DNA of 64,000 bases. It comes from Nematostella vectensis (taxonomy: Eukaryota > Cnidaria > Anthozoa > Actiniaria > Edwardsiidae). Positions 1 to 11,944 of this stretch are shown one piece after another. The position numbers and the translations under genes were made by a program. Within the stretch, counting starts at the first letter, position 1. Every line of letters begins with the position of its first letter. The stretch lies in NCBI RefSeq assembly GCF_932526225.1, contig NC_064046.1:10069719-10133718 (forward strand). Reading direction: 5' to 3'. The notes beneath the pieces are model-generated. The model had not been told where the DNA came from, did not search any database, and was given only the letters and a program-made list of their open reading frames with translations.

Positions 1-2783
1 AAACACAATTCCTGGTGTGGATATGGCTGTCAAAGTTGTCAAGAGTCTAATGGTAAATTCTTATGTCCCATCATAGAAGTTCCATTATGAATATCTTTTT
101 TTTTTAATCAAAACAATACTCTCACAAGCTTTGCCCTTGTGCAGAAAATGTTATGGATGTAACAGCATTCCAAAGATTCAAAATAATATATTTAGACTGT
201 TTAGATGCCATACTGTGATTTTTATGTATTGATTTAGTGGCGATTTTCTCCTTCATTGGACCGAATATTCAGAAAAATGTCTGGAAATTAAAATCCAAAA
301 ATATATCTCCTTTCATGCATTACATATTGGTGCACCCCATTTTACCATATAGTGGCCTTGTTGTTGGTGGCCTACTCCCAAATGAATGCAATGAAGAAAA
401 AACAGATTGAAAATGCTTCTAATACTTCTAATTTCAAACCAAACCCTTTCATTGATCTATGTTTGGGGTAGAGAAGAATCAAAGAATATCAATTGACTAA
501 AAAATAATCGACGGGAGAGGAGATATAAAGTGAATTGACTCAACTTGAAAGGTTTGGTGAAAAAATATAACAGTAATGAAAATAATTTGATTGAGCATTT
601 CTTGACATTTCCCCTTTCCCATTATCTTAACCCTTTCACCACCACAGGCCTCTAAAGAGGCCATGTCTTTGCTATCCAAGCTATGTGAACAGAATTCTAT
701 TATTGAAAAAGAACAAGGTTGTTGCTAGTGTTATAAAGTTTAAGTATCTTGCCCTAAAAAACCCTTCCCCTTAATAAAAGTTCCATTAATGTACATTTGT
801 AAAGCTACATTCTGACAAGCTTTGTTCTTGCAAAGAACAATGGATGAAACAGGATTTCAAAGATGGAATATAGTGTCAGACACAATTTTAGATAAGATGC
901 AATGTTAAAGATTTGCTGTACCATTTTAAATGGTGTTTTTCCATCCTCATGGGAATTAATATCTACAAATATACATCCAGTAATGCATTTTATTTTGGTG
1001 TTTTGAGAAACCCTGGATCTAACTATTCCAATGAAATAAATCTAAACATCTAAAATAAATGTAATGGGCAAGAGACTTGGAAAGAAAATCCTAAAAAGAA
1101 AATATAAGTGAAAGTAATAAATGAAAAATTCTAATTTAATAAATGAAAATTTCTAATTTAAAAATCAAATCTGTTCATTAATTTATTTTTGGTGTAGAGG
1201 GGAAATAGCAAAGAGCATCATTTGCATAAAAATAGTCAACAGGGAGAAGAAAAAGGAAGAAATATGACTCTTCCTTAAATGTTTGAAAAGAAAATATAAT
1301 AACAATAATGTGATAATTATATTCAGTACTTTTCTAAAATACCCCTTTCCCATTATCTTTAGGTTGATAGAAAACTGTTTTCTTTACAGATTTATTATTT
1401 AAAAAGCAGAAGTTTGTTTTTAGTTATCTTGTTCTAAAAAAACCTATGAGTGTGTACTGCTGAATCACATAGTAATGAACTAGTCATTTGCGCCCCCTCC
1501 CTTATGGTCCCGCAGAAGTCAGGGGTTAATGTGGGGTTTTAGACCACTTTTTAACCAGAATATGTCAAGAGGGGTGGTGGTATTGACTGTTTTTGACTCT
1601 TAACTTGGAAACAGGCTTTTATTAAAGTTTAATCCCCTACCCTTCCCGGGGACCATGGGTGTGGGGGTATCAAATGACTAGTGAATAAGAACATCCTACT
1701 GTTCTCTTCAAGACATGATTTTTAATTCTCATGTCTTCCAGTCTTTAGCATTCATCTTGGCCCTCAGGTACATGTAGTTCCTGGTTCATAAGAGAGTGAA
1801 AACAATTATTTATTATTTCTTTCAAAACAATCTTTTTATCAAGCCATTTATAATCTAACTAATTTTCCACAACTCTTTGAAAAAAAATAAACACATGAGA
1901 TGCAAGATGCAGACAATAACAACAATACATATTGAAAATAGGGGGGGGGTTTATCCTCGGTAAGGAAAATTTCTCTTGTAAGTTGAAAAAGCTGCTGTAT
2001 CTTCTAAGGATATGTATCTTCTTAGGACTAAGAGCACAGGATATAAAGACAAGAAAGGTCTTCTTTAGCAATATTTGACAAATGCAACACGATATTGGTT
2101 AGCCTTTATGAAATATCTCAACACAATCAATCTGCCCTGAAGAAGTCTTATTAAAGACGAATTCCAGTTTTTGTTGTATTGTATTTTATTCAACACAATC
2201 AAGAATATAGATAAAACGAAGAATGTCAAAACAAAACCTGTTATGCTTAAATAATTTGATTACTAAGTTAAGTACTCGCATTCTCAAAGCATACAAAAAG
2301 GACAACAAAAAGCCTAATAACTGTCATATCCTCAATAGACAATACAAATCGTCGTCCGAAACTCACCTTGCATTGTTTTTTTTGTTTTTTTGGTCGCTTT
2401 CTTGGGGTTCTGTTCGCTTTTTAATGTGAACTGTTACTTGCTTAAATTTACTAGCTAAAACCAGATAAATCTTGGCGTGAATGAATGTTAGTAGATCTCC
2501 TCTAGTTGACTTTATCCTTAAGTCACAAAATTTGAGGCAAAATAAATAATTATCGCATAATCGACAAGAACTTTTTTCCTTGCTCCGTGCTTGTATTTAG
2601 TCGCCATTTCGGGGACGAGTGGGGCCTGGGAGTCGCGCGGCTGACTGACTGGCTGGCTGGCTGGCAAGTGACACCACAGGGTACCCGCGCGATGACCACA
2701 AAAACCAAGTCGCATACCTATACCATATTTCTATGCCTATGGGGCTACACGCGCGGCCTGCAGCCGCGCTTGGCTCCGCTATA
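1..2783. other. AT-rich intergenic DNA, no gene seen
   Basis: No reading frame here has a recognisable domain or a convincing exon pattern; the open frames are short and low in complexity. A short local duplication (about 22 bp, an aatgaaaaattctaattt-like motif) lies near 1118-1162. A GC-richer patch with a CTGG-rich run lies at 2600-2780, just before the satellite array. Confidence 0.6.
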
Positions 2784-5700
2784 AAGGCACACTATGTTAT
2801 CATATAAAGGCACACTATGTTATCATATGAAGGTACACTATGTTATCATATAAAGGCACACTATTTTATCATATAAAGGCACACACTGTTATCATATAAA
2901 GGCACGTTATGTTACCATATAAAGGCACACTATGTTATCATATAAAGGCACACTATGTTATCATATAAAGGCACACTATGTTACCATATAAAGGTACACT
3001 ATGTTATCGTATAACGGCACACTATGTTATCATATAAAGGCACACTATGTTATCATATAAAGGCACACTATGTTATCATATAAAGGTACACTATGTTATC
3101 ATATAAAGGCACACTATGTTATCATATAAAGGCACACCATGTTATCATATAAAGGCACACCATGTTATCATATAAAGGCACACTATGTTATCATATGAAG
3201 GCACACTATGTTATCATATAAAGGCACACTATGTTATCATATGAAGGTACACTATGTTATCATATAAAGGCACACTATGTTATCATATGAAGGCACACTA
3301 TGTTATCATATAAAGGCACACCATGTTATCATATAAAGGCACACCATGTTATCATATAAAGGCACACTATGTTATCATATAAAGGCACACTTTGTTATCA
3401 TATGAAGGCACACTATGTTATCATATGAAGACACACTATGTTATCATATAAAGGCACACCATGTTATCATATAAAGGCACACTATGTTATCATATAAAGG
3501 TACACTATGTTATCATATAAAGGCACACTATGTTATCATATAAAGGCACACTATGTTATCATATAAAGGCACACTATGTTATCATATAAAGGTACACTAT
3601 GTTATCATGTAAAGGCACACTATGTTATCATATAAAGGCACACCATGTTATCATATAAAGGCACACTATGTTATCATATAAAGGCACACTATGTTATCGT
3701 ATAAAGGCACACTATGTTATCATATAAAGGCACACTATGTTATCATATAAATGCACACTATGTTATCATATAAAGGTACACTATGTTATCATATAAAGGC
3801 ACACTATGTTATCATATAAAGGCACACTATGTTATCATATAAAGGCACACTATGTTATCATATAAAGGTACACTATGTTATCATGTAAAGGCACACTATG
3901 TTATCATATAAAGGCACACCATGTTATCATATAAAGGCACACTATGTTATCATATAAAGGTACACTATGTTATCGTATAAAGGCACACTATGTTATCATA
4001 TAAAGGCACACTATGTTATCATATAAAGGCACACTATGTTATCATATAAAGGTACACTATGTTATCATATAAAGGCACATTATGTTATCATATGAAGGCA
4101 CATTATGTTATCATATGAAGGCACACTATGTTATCATATAAAGGTACACTATGTTATCATATAAAGGCACACTATGTTATCATATGAAGGCACATTATGT
4201 TATCATAAAGGTACACTATGTTATCATATAAAGGTACACTATGTTATCATATAAAGGCACACTATGTTATCATATGAAGGTACACTATGTTATCATATAA
4301 AGGCACACTATTTTATCATATAAAGGCACACACTGTTATCATATAAAGGCACGTTATGTTACCATATAAAGGCACACTATGTTATCATATAAAGGCACAC
4401 TATGTTATCATATAAAGGCACACTATGTTACCATATAAAGGTACACTATGTTATCGTATAACGGCACACTATGTTATCATATAAAGGCACACTATGTTAT
4501 CATATAAAGGCACACTATGTTATCATATAAAGGTACACTATGTTATCATATAAAGGCACACTATGTTATCATATAAAGGCACACCATGTTATCATATAAA
4601 GGCACACCATGTTATCATATAAAGGCACACTATGTTATCATATGAAGGCACACTATGTTATCATATAAAGGCACACTATGTTATCATATGAAGGTACACT
4701 ATGTTATCATATAAAGGCACACTATGTTATCATATGAAGGCACACTATGTTATCATATAAAGGCACACCATGTTATCATATAAAGGCACACCATGTTATC
4801 ATATAAAGGCACACTATGTTATCATATAAAGGCACACTTTGTTATCATATGAAGGCACACTATGTTATCATATGAAGACACACTATGTTATCATATAAAG
4901 GCACACCATGTTATCATATAAAGGCACACTATGTTATCATATAAAGGTACACTATGTTATCATATAAAGGCACACTATGTTATCATATAAAGGCACACTA
5001 TGTTATCATATAAAGGCACACTATGTTATCATATAAAGGTACACTATGTTATCATGTAAAGGCACACTATGTTATCATATAAAGGCACACCATGTTATCA
5101 TATAAAGGCACACTATGTTATCATATAAAGGCACACTATGTTATCGTATAAAGGCACACTATGTTATCATATAAAGGCACACTATGTTATCATATAAATG
5201 CACACTATGTTATCATATAAAGGTACACTATGTTATCATATAAAGGCACACTATGTTATCATATAAAGGCACACTATGTTATCATATAAAGGCACACTAT
5301 GTTATCATATAAAGGTACACTATGTTATCATGTAAAGGCACACTATGTTATCATATAAAGGCACACCATGTTATCATATAAAGGCACACTATGTTATCAT
5401 ATAAAGGTACACTATGTTATCGTATAAAGGCACACTATGTTATCATATAAAGGCACACTATGTTATCATATAAAGGCACACTATGTTATCATATAAAGGT
5501 ACACTATGTTATCATATAAAGGCACATTATGTTATCATATGAAGGCACATTATGTTATCATATGAAGGCACACTATGTTATCATATAAAGGTACACTATG
5601 TTATCATATAAAGGCACACTATGTTATCATATGAAGGCACATTATGTTATCATAAAGGTACACTATGTTATCATATAAAGGTACACTATGTTATCATATA

Positions 5701-6536
5701 AAGGCACATTATGTTATCATATGAAGGCACACTATGTTATCATATAAAGGCACACCATGTTATCATATAAAGGCACACCATGTTATCATATAAAGGCACA
5801 CTATGTTATCATATAAAGGCACACTTTGTTATCATATGAAGGCACACTATGTTATCATATGAAGACACACTATGTTATCATATAAAGGCACACCATGTTA
5901 TCATATAAAGGCACACTATGTTATCATATAAAGGTACACTATGTTATCATATAAAGGCACACTATGTTATCATATAAAGGCACACTATGTTATCATATAA
6001 AGGCACACCATGTTATCATATAAAGGCACACTATGTTATCATATAAAGGTACACTATGTTATCGTATAAAGGCACACTATGTTATCATATAAAGGCACAC
6101 TATGTTATCATATAAAGGCACACTATGTTATCATATAAAGGTACACTATGTTATCATATAAAGGCACATTATGTTATCATATGAAGGCACATTATGTTAT
6201 CATATGAAGGCACACTATGTTATCATATAAAGGTACACTATGTTATCATATAAAGGCACACTATGTTATCATATGAAGGCACATTATGTTATCATAAAGG
6301 TACACTATGTTATCATATAAAGGCACATTATGTTATCATATGAAGGCACATTATGTTATCATATGAAGGCACACTATGTTATCATATAAAGGTACACTAT
6401 GTTATCATATAAAGGCACACTATGTTATCATATAAAGGTACACTATGTTATCATATAAAGGCACACTATGTTATCATATGAAGGCACATTATGTTATCAT
6501 ATAAAGGCACACTATGTTATCATATGAAGGCGCACT
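2784..6536. repeat. 23-bp satellite array with higher-order structure
   Basis: A head-to-tail array of a 23-bp unit, ATGTTATCATATAAAGGCAC plus ACT, runs for about 3.75 kb (roughly 160 copies). Variants recur: AAAGGTAC, ATGAAGG, ACCATG, TTTGTT. They are in the same order in large blocks. The marker CTATTTTATC is at 2861 and 4308, and the marker CTTTGTTATC is at 3391 and 4838, both 1,447 bp apart. That equals 63 units with one unit shortened by 2 bp. A third CTTTGTT copy at 5825 is 987 bp further on (43 units less 2 bp). The unit contains TTATCATATAA and is AT-rich. Confidence 0.97.
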
Positions 6537-7608
6537 GTTAAAACTCACGATCAGCACGTTCGTACCAAAAGCAAATCTCAGGTAAGGGAACTTAGTACTT
6601 CCTAACAGTTACTTGAGGGTTTTTAGATAATTTATTAGAGTATTTGACGTAGACGGTAAATGGCACCCAAAATAATAACCTTTCTTAATAAAATGGTTAT
6701 TCTTTGTGCCGTACCTCCCATACCCCCACCCCAGCCCCCTCCGCTTCCCCAATCCTCTCGGGGCCGTCCTACCCTGCCCTTATGTGTTGCTAGGCTGTCA
6801 CGCAATTGTTAAATCGTAACAAAACATATAGGAGGGCTTGATTTCTAATAAAGTTAATAGATATAAATTCTGTGTTATTGGAGAATCTTAATTAACATGC
6901 TAATTATATTCTATTAGATGTTCATAGAAGCGAGAAATTTGAATTAAAAATGTGTTCATACTTCTCATAGACATTATAATATAATATAGGTTCGGTGTCG
7001 TGCAACAAAAGGTCAAGTTCTGTAATCAAGCAAGACTTTTAAAACGTACGTTCCAAATCAAATCCCTAAACTATTTCCTGAAGCAAAATTAGAACAAAAA
7101 ATCCTGATCCTATGCACATACTAAGACCTGTTAAAAAACATGTACCAGCTTTAGTATCAAAATCCTACTTACATCTGATTGCCTGGTGTGCTTGTAAATA
7201 CGGCTTGTCATCCGATGGATGTGATCTTGCTATTACAAACAAGTATTCTTTAAGCAGTATAATAAAAAAGTAGAACGTCGCCTCTGAAGATGTAACTTGA
7301 TTGATTGCAATGCAAGCGATGTCTCCTGTGGTAATGCCCGCTTAGTAGCCGATCTTAGTGTCACGCACGCCTTCCTTCTGCTAAGTAGGCATGGTAATGG
7401 TCTGAACTGTCACGCCATCCACGTGGCTGTCACGCTATAGTTTCACGTTAATTTTATGTTGTGAAATTCATGTCTATTACCCTCTTAGATGCTTTTTTAA
7501 GACGTGAAACTAGACCATTAGTAAATGAGCCTTACTGCAACTGTTTACGGAGCAGCACCTAAGCGCAAAGTGGCGGTTAACATCGCAGTTTTTTTAAGCT
7601 CTTGCTTC
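6537..7608. other. Intergenic DNA, no gene seen
   Basis: No supported coding region or RNA gene. It is a mixed AT-rich stretch between the satellite array and the retrotransposon fragment, with a short C-rich patch near 6720-6780. Confidence 0.55.
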
Positions 7609-8277
7609 ATTTAAGTGACATCATTTAAGCTACTCGGCGTGTACATTTCCAACGATCTGACATGGGCTGCTCACTGCGAGTACGTAGTGAAGAAAGCTAA
7701 CAGGCGCCTTTACGCAATAAGGCAACTCAAGAAGAGTCGTGTCCCACAAGGGGACCTTGTTAGCATTTACTGCTGTCTCGTGCGCTCTATCCTGGAGTAC
7801 GCATGCGTAGTCTTTGCCAACCTTCCAAAATATTTATCGCAAGATCTGGAGCGGATCCAGAGGCGCGCTTTGGCTATCATATTCCCATTTATCCCCTATG
7901 CGGACGCGCTGGCCAAGGCTGGTATTCCCACCCTTGAGGAGCGCAGGAAAATAGCATGCAGTAAGTTTATCCGTAAGGTCACTCCTGACAATCCACTCCA
8001 TCTCCTAATACACAAACGCATAATTAACCAGTCCTCGCACTACAACTTAAGACCTAAAGACCATGTCACTCTAGCAACCAAAACCGACAGGTTCGGAAAT
8101 TTTGTTAGCGTAAAGTTTGCAACCTCAGGCTTGGAGTGAATTATCAATATATCATGTGTAAATTATATGTTAATTATATATTTATATGTATGCGTAATTG
8201 ACCGTCACTGTAATTCAGTCCATGGACTGCGAAAGTGAAAAATAAACTAATTATTATTATTATTATTATTATTATTC
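7609..8277 (+). mobile_element. 5'-truncated non-LTR retrotransposon (3' end of the RT ORF)
   Basis: An open frame at 7615-8139 encodes about 174 residues that look like the region downstream of the reverse-transcriptase palm in CR1/L2-like non-LTR elements. Signs are FKLLGVYISNDLTWAAH, then RRLYAIRQLKK, a VSIYCCLVRSILEYAC motif, LERIQRRAL, and a C-terminal YNLRPKDH with RFGNF. The catalytic RT core (YADD box) and the endonuclease are absent, so this is a dead 5'-truncated copy. After the stop there is a short AT-rich 3' UTR and a (TTA)n run at about 8250-8277, the short-repeat tail usual for CR1/L2-type insertions. The exact clade is uncertain. Confidence 0.82.
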
Positions 8278-9510
8278 CCAATTGTGAAATTCCCGAATGC
8301 AGAAAATGGTAGCCCAAGGTATTTGGACATGCGGACATTTTCGAAGACCCTGTCTCGATATTGAAATTTCGTTCCATTCATTTTAACACCGGCGTTATTA
8401 AAGATACATGCCTTTATTATATACATACCGAGATTTACGCGCCAAAAACCATTGTGATAAAACTTCGCGCTAGAGAAGCCAGCTGATTGGTCGTACGATT
8501 TTTTCCACTAGTGAAAAACGCCATATCGGCGTTCCGATTGGCTATATCATTTTTTTTATTTGTGAGCAAAATCGACGACTCGCTCCAATGTGTGTCAGTT
8601 CGCTCGCCATTCCTTTTTTACTTTAGTAAGATATATTTTGATACAAAGCAACGAGTGAATAAAAACTGTACAAAGCGCTTTCCGTGCTGTATTTTGTTTA
8701 TTGCTCGGAGCGAGCGTAGCGAGCGGGGAGCAAGTCTAATTTTGTAGTCGATCGTCTTTTTTGTGTGGGTTCCCTGTGTTACATTACGGCGCATGCGCAA
8801 CAGTTTAGTAGAGTCGATGCCCCAAAAATCGCTTTTGGTTGTTCGGACTCCGCGTCACGTGGTCTTCTCATCTTGGCGAGGTTTTTTTGGCAAGTTCAAG
8901 CTTATTCAAGCTATAACTTGTCTAAATTACCTTCGTATAAGTTCCCGCGGCTTTCAAAGCGATTTTTCACTGGTGTGGGATCATTTTCACTGCAGTTTTC
9001 TAGAGTTACAGAGCGAATTTAGCATGAATATCCATCGATAAGGACTGGCGATGCTGTCAACAAAAACACGGGACGTTTGGCGTTGCCAAATATTCCCAGA
9101 AATTTGTGGCTGCCTGTTGTCAAGTCTGCTCCGATCTGGAGTTTTTATTTGCCCGATAGTCAATTCGAGAGTATTTTTGTTAAGATAATTTGAAAACTAA
9201 AGTATTTTTCCTTTTCAACATTTTAGCGCAACCCGCTCATTGGTAAAATAGGCCTAACCGAAAGTACTTGCTTGATGTAGTTGTATGTCGAACCTGCGTT
9301 TATGAGAAAATAGAATCAAAAGTTGAGTATCCGAACGCGCTTCTAACGTAGCCCACGCTAGTCACACATGGTAATCGACAATAGCTGTCTTGTTTGTTTC
9401 ATATGTGACAAAGTTGCACGAGCGGAACTGAGATCCCGGGTTGTGCATTTCGTACAGATATCTCTATTCTATGAGAACGCTTTCTGTGAAGATGTGAACT
9501 CTGTGAACGC
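8278..9510. other. Intergenic DNA, no gene seen
   Basis: Several overlapping short frames occur on both strands around 8490-9040, but none shows domain-like composition or usable splice structure. The stretch has two ATTGG (CCAAT-box) words near 8480-8545 and is somewhat GC-richer than its surroundings. This could be a promoter-like or repeat-derived segment, but I cannot support either. Confidence 0.4.
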
Positions 9511-9720
9511 TCCCTCCCTCCCTCCCTCCCTCCCTCCCTCCCTCCCTCCCTCTCTCCCTCCCTCCCTCCCTCCCTCCCTCCCTCCCTCCCTCCCTCCCTC
9601 CCTCCCTCCCTCCCTCCCTCCCTCCCTCCCTCCCTCCCTCCCTCCCTCCCTCCCTCCCTCCCTCCCTCCCTCCCTCCCTCCCTCCCTCCCTCCCTCCCTC
9701 TCTCTCTCTCTCTCTCTCTC
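9511..9720. repeat. (CCCT)n then (CT)n microsatellite
   Basis: Nearly perfect CCCT tetranucleotides run for about 190 bp with a single interruption near 9552, followed by about 22 bp of CT dinucleotides. The run is open in several frames, giving spurious Pro-Ser-Leu or Gly-Arg-Glu repeat peptides. Confidence 0.98.
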
Positions 9721-10373
9721 AAAAAAATAATTTCCCCCTACCCTCTTTGTCAATGAGCCAAACCCCTTTAGTAAAAAGCTAGATCCTCCCCTGCATTTCA
9801 AACTTGGTAAAAAAAACTTCTAGAAAACCCAAATGTTAGTTTAGAACAGGATGAATACAACGTATTCGAGGGGCTTGCTTTTATTTATTGATTTTATTTT
9901 TCGGCCGAACTGTGTATGATTGCGTGATATGAATAGCATGTGTGACAAATGCTTTACTATCTAGAACTTTATGTAAATGAGATGTAAATGCCAGTAGCTG
10001 ACAGAATCCAATAAATCCTTAAAATAATGATTATGGTAAATCATAGCAATTTATTTTTTTGTCTATATCGAGTATTCGTAATACAGGTTCAAAGCAGGGG
10101 GAGGGGCACTTGGGTCAGGTGCCCCCGCAATATTAAAAAAAAAAACATGAACAGTAGGGGCGTGACTTTGCCTCTCCCCCTCCCCCCTGAAAAAAATGTT
10201 TTTCTCTTTATGTTTCTGTATTGTGCCCCTCCCCCCCTCCCCGAATTTTTTTTTAATGATTCTGAATTTTGCCCCTCCCCCAACTTTACGTGGCCTGCTG
10301 CAGCTCTGTAGTATAAACTATTATCCTAATTTTCATAAGAACAATAGTGTCACGCAAGTTGGACCCGGGCACC
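9721..10373 (-). other. 3' flank / likely 3' UTR of the polycystin-like gene
   Basis: This lies downstream of the polycystin-like stop codon. On the minus strand a possible AATAAA poly(A) signal is read at 10055-10050, and others lie near 9880-9900. The rest has purine/pyrimidine-rich patches (C-rich at 10170-10280) and no coding features. Confidence 0.4.
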
Positions 10374-11944
10374 TTAAAATTGGGTGTCATCCTCCAAATC
10401 GTCGCTATCATCTAACGGATTCACATGAATAAGCGCATGACAGCGGTTTCTTAGTGAGCCCCGACCTCTCCGAAGTAAGATCATGCCATACAAAGTGTCC
10501 TCAATTTCGTCAAGGAGCAGAATTCGCGACACAAGGCTATGAAATCTGCTCATCTTTTCCTTGACAGTTAACTTTGGGTTCCTTTCAGTAGTTTTCCCTT
10601 CAGTGGTATATTCGCGATTGGTGTCTTTGATCGGCGAGGCACGGACATCCTCTACAATTGTCTGAACACTTGCTAGGCTTCCTATTTCGTTTTCTAAAGA
10701 TGCTTCGGGGATTCCCGATGGCTGCACGATGTTAATTCCGAACAAAGCCCGAAGTTTATCCCCGATAAAAAGCATCAGTTCGGGGTCGGTCGCCTTTGTG
10801 AATGCACTATCGACAGGTCTCTGAAAGAACGCATTTATAATGGATATGAAGATGTTCAGTAATATGAAGACCACTAGGATGTTAAACCCGACGAAAAGTA
10901 ATGGTCCCATGACGCGGTCGCCATCTTTAAGGTCGTTGTAGTATGTCGACCCCAGCAGAGCGTTCAGAGAGGACTGGAACGAGGACAGAATCGTATGAAA
11001 ATCCTCAAGCTTTGTGCCGAATACGATGTTTTCAAAAATCACGAAAGGCATCAGCCACATTGTAAACTCTACCATAAACCAGGACATATCGGTTGAGAAC
11101 CTAGCAAAAACGTTGTCTAGAAGTTTGATATAGGCCTGGTACTTTAGCAGACGTAGAAATTTGATCGTCGTCAAGAATACTACAGCGGCTACCAAGCATG
11201 CGTCAACGTCGTTGAGGAAGACGGTGACTTGGAAGTTCACAAAGACGAGAGGGTTCAACTTGAGATCTTTCATAGTTGTCTGAATACTCGCTAACTTGAT
11301 GAAATACATAGAGATGGATGCAAGACCAAAAAGGACTTGAAAAATATCAACCCAATTCCAGAAATACTTAAAGAAGAGCGTTCGCTGCTTGTAAATGCGC
11401 TTTATAAGAAGGTACAAAGACCCGATGATAACTAAGACGATGATGATTTCGGAGGCGATTAACAGTGTGGAGTATGTATTGACATAACGATATACCCTCA
11501 CTGTGTCGATTTTGCTGTAAGGAATCATGCCTCCCATTGGTAGAAACTCCACAAGGATGGTCACCGCACTGAACAAATTCTGTTGCGCATTGTAGACCAC
11601 GAATTCCAATAACACAGCTCGAGTGTGCCGGTCAATCCAGCTATTCGAGTAGAGCTCATCCAACACCTGGTAAGCCTTCGCAGGATAGTAACCTAACTCT
11701 GCCACATATCCTCCCCCTGGATAAATATTTGTCACGCCCCACACAGGGAGCCCATTCAAGTCTCTGGCACTTTGGTAGCGCCAGTGTTGTGGGCACTCTT
11801 CAAAGCTCACGTTGTTCCGGTCGGTCCCGGGGTCCAGTGGCTCCCAGCCTGGTTTGTAGAAGTCTTTGTCCTCGTGGTTAAGAGAAAAAGAAGGATAACA
11901 CGCGCCTGCAGTATCGAGCAGCGGATTCCAGCCAGCGCATGTGT
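10374..11944 (-). CDS. Polycystin-like exon 21: polycystin channel domain and C-terminus
   Basis: Residues 2933-3455. Extracellular TOP domain (FEECPQHWRYQSA, LPVWGVTNIYPGGGYVAELG), then five spans: LLIASEIIIVLVIIGSLYLL; VDIFQVLFGLASISMYFI; a segment around VDACLVAAVVFLTTIKFLRL; FMVEFTMWLMPFVIFENIVF; and FVGFNILVVFILLNIFISII. A pore-like SSLNALLGSTYY sits before the last span. The pore lacks the LGD triplet of PKD2, as is common in PKD1-type subunits. The tail is acidic (DDSDDLEDDTQF) with no evident coiled coil. Confidence 0.95.

Noticed and set aside
2784-6536. CRISPR-like array
   Set aside because: The units are contiguous with no unique spacers, and the DNA is eukaryotic; it is a tandem satellite.
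8487-9041. Overlapping 60-92 codon frames on both strands
   Set aside because: No conserved motif in any frame and no splice pattern; likely chance frames in GC-richer DNA.
9368-9801. Proline/serine/leucine or glycine/arginine/glutamate-rich frames
   Set aside because: Pure translation of the (CCCT)n microsatellite on each strand.
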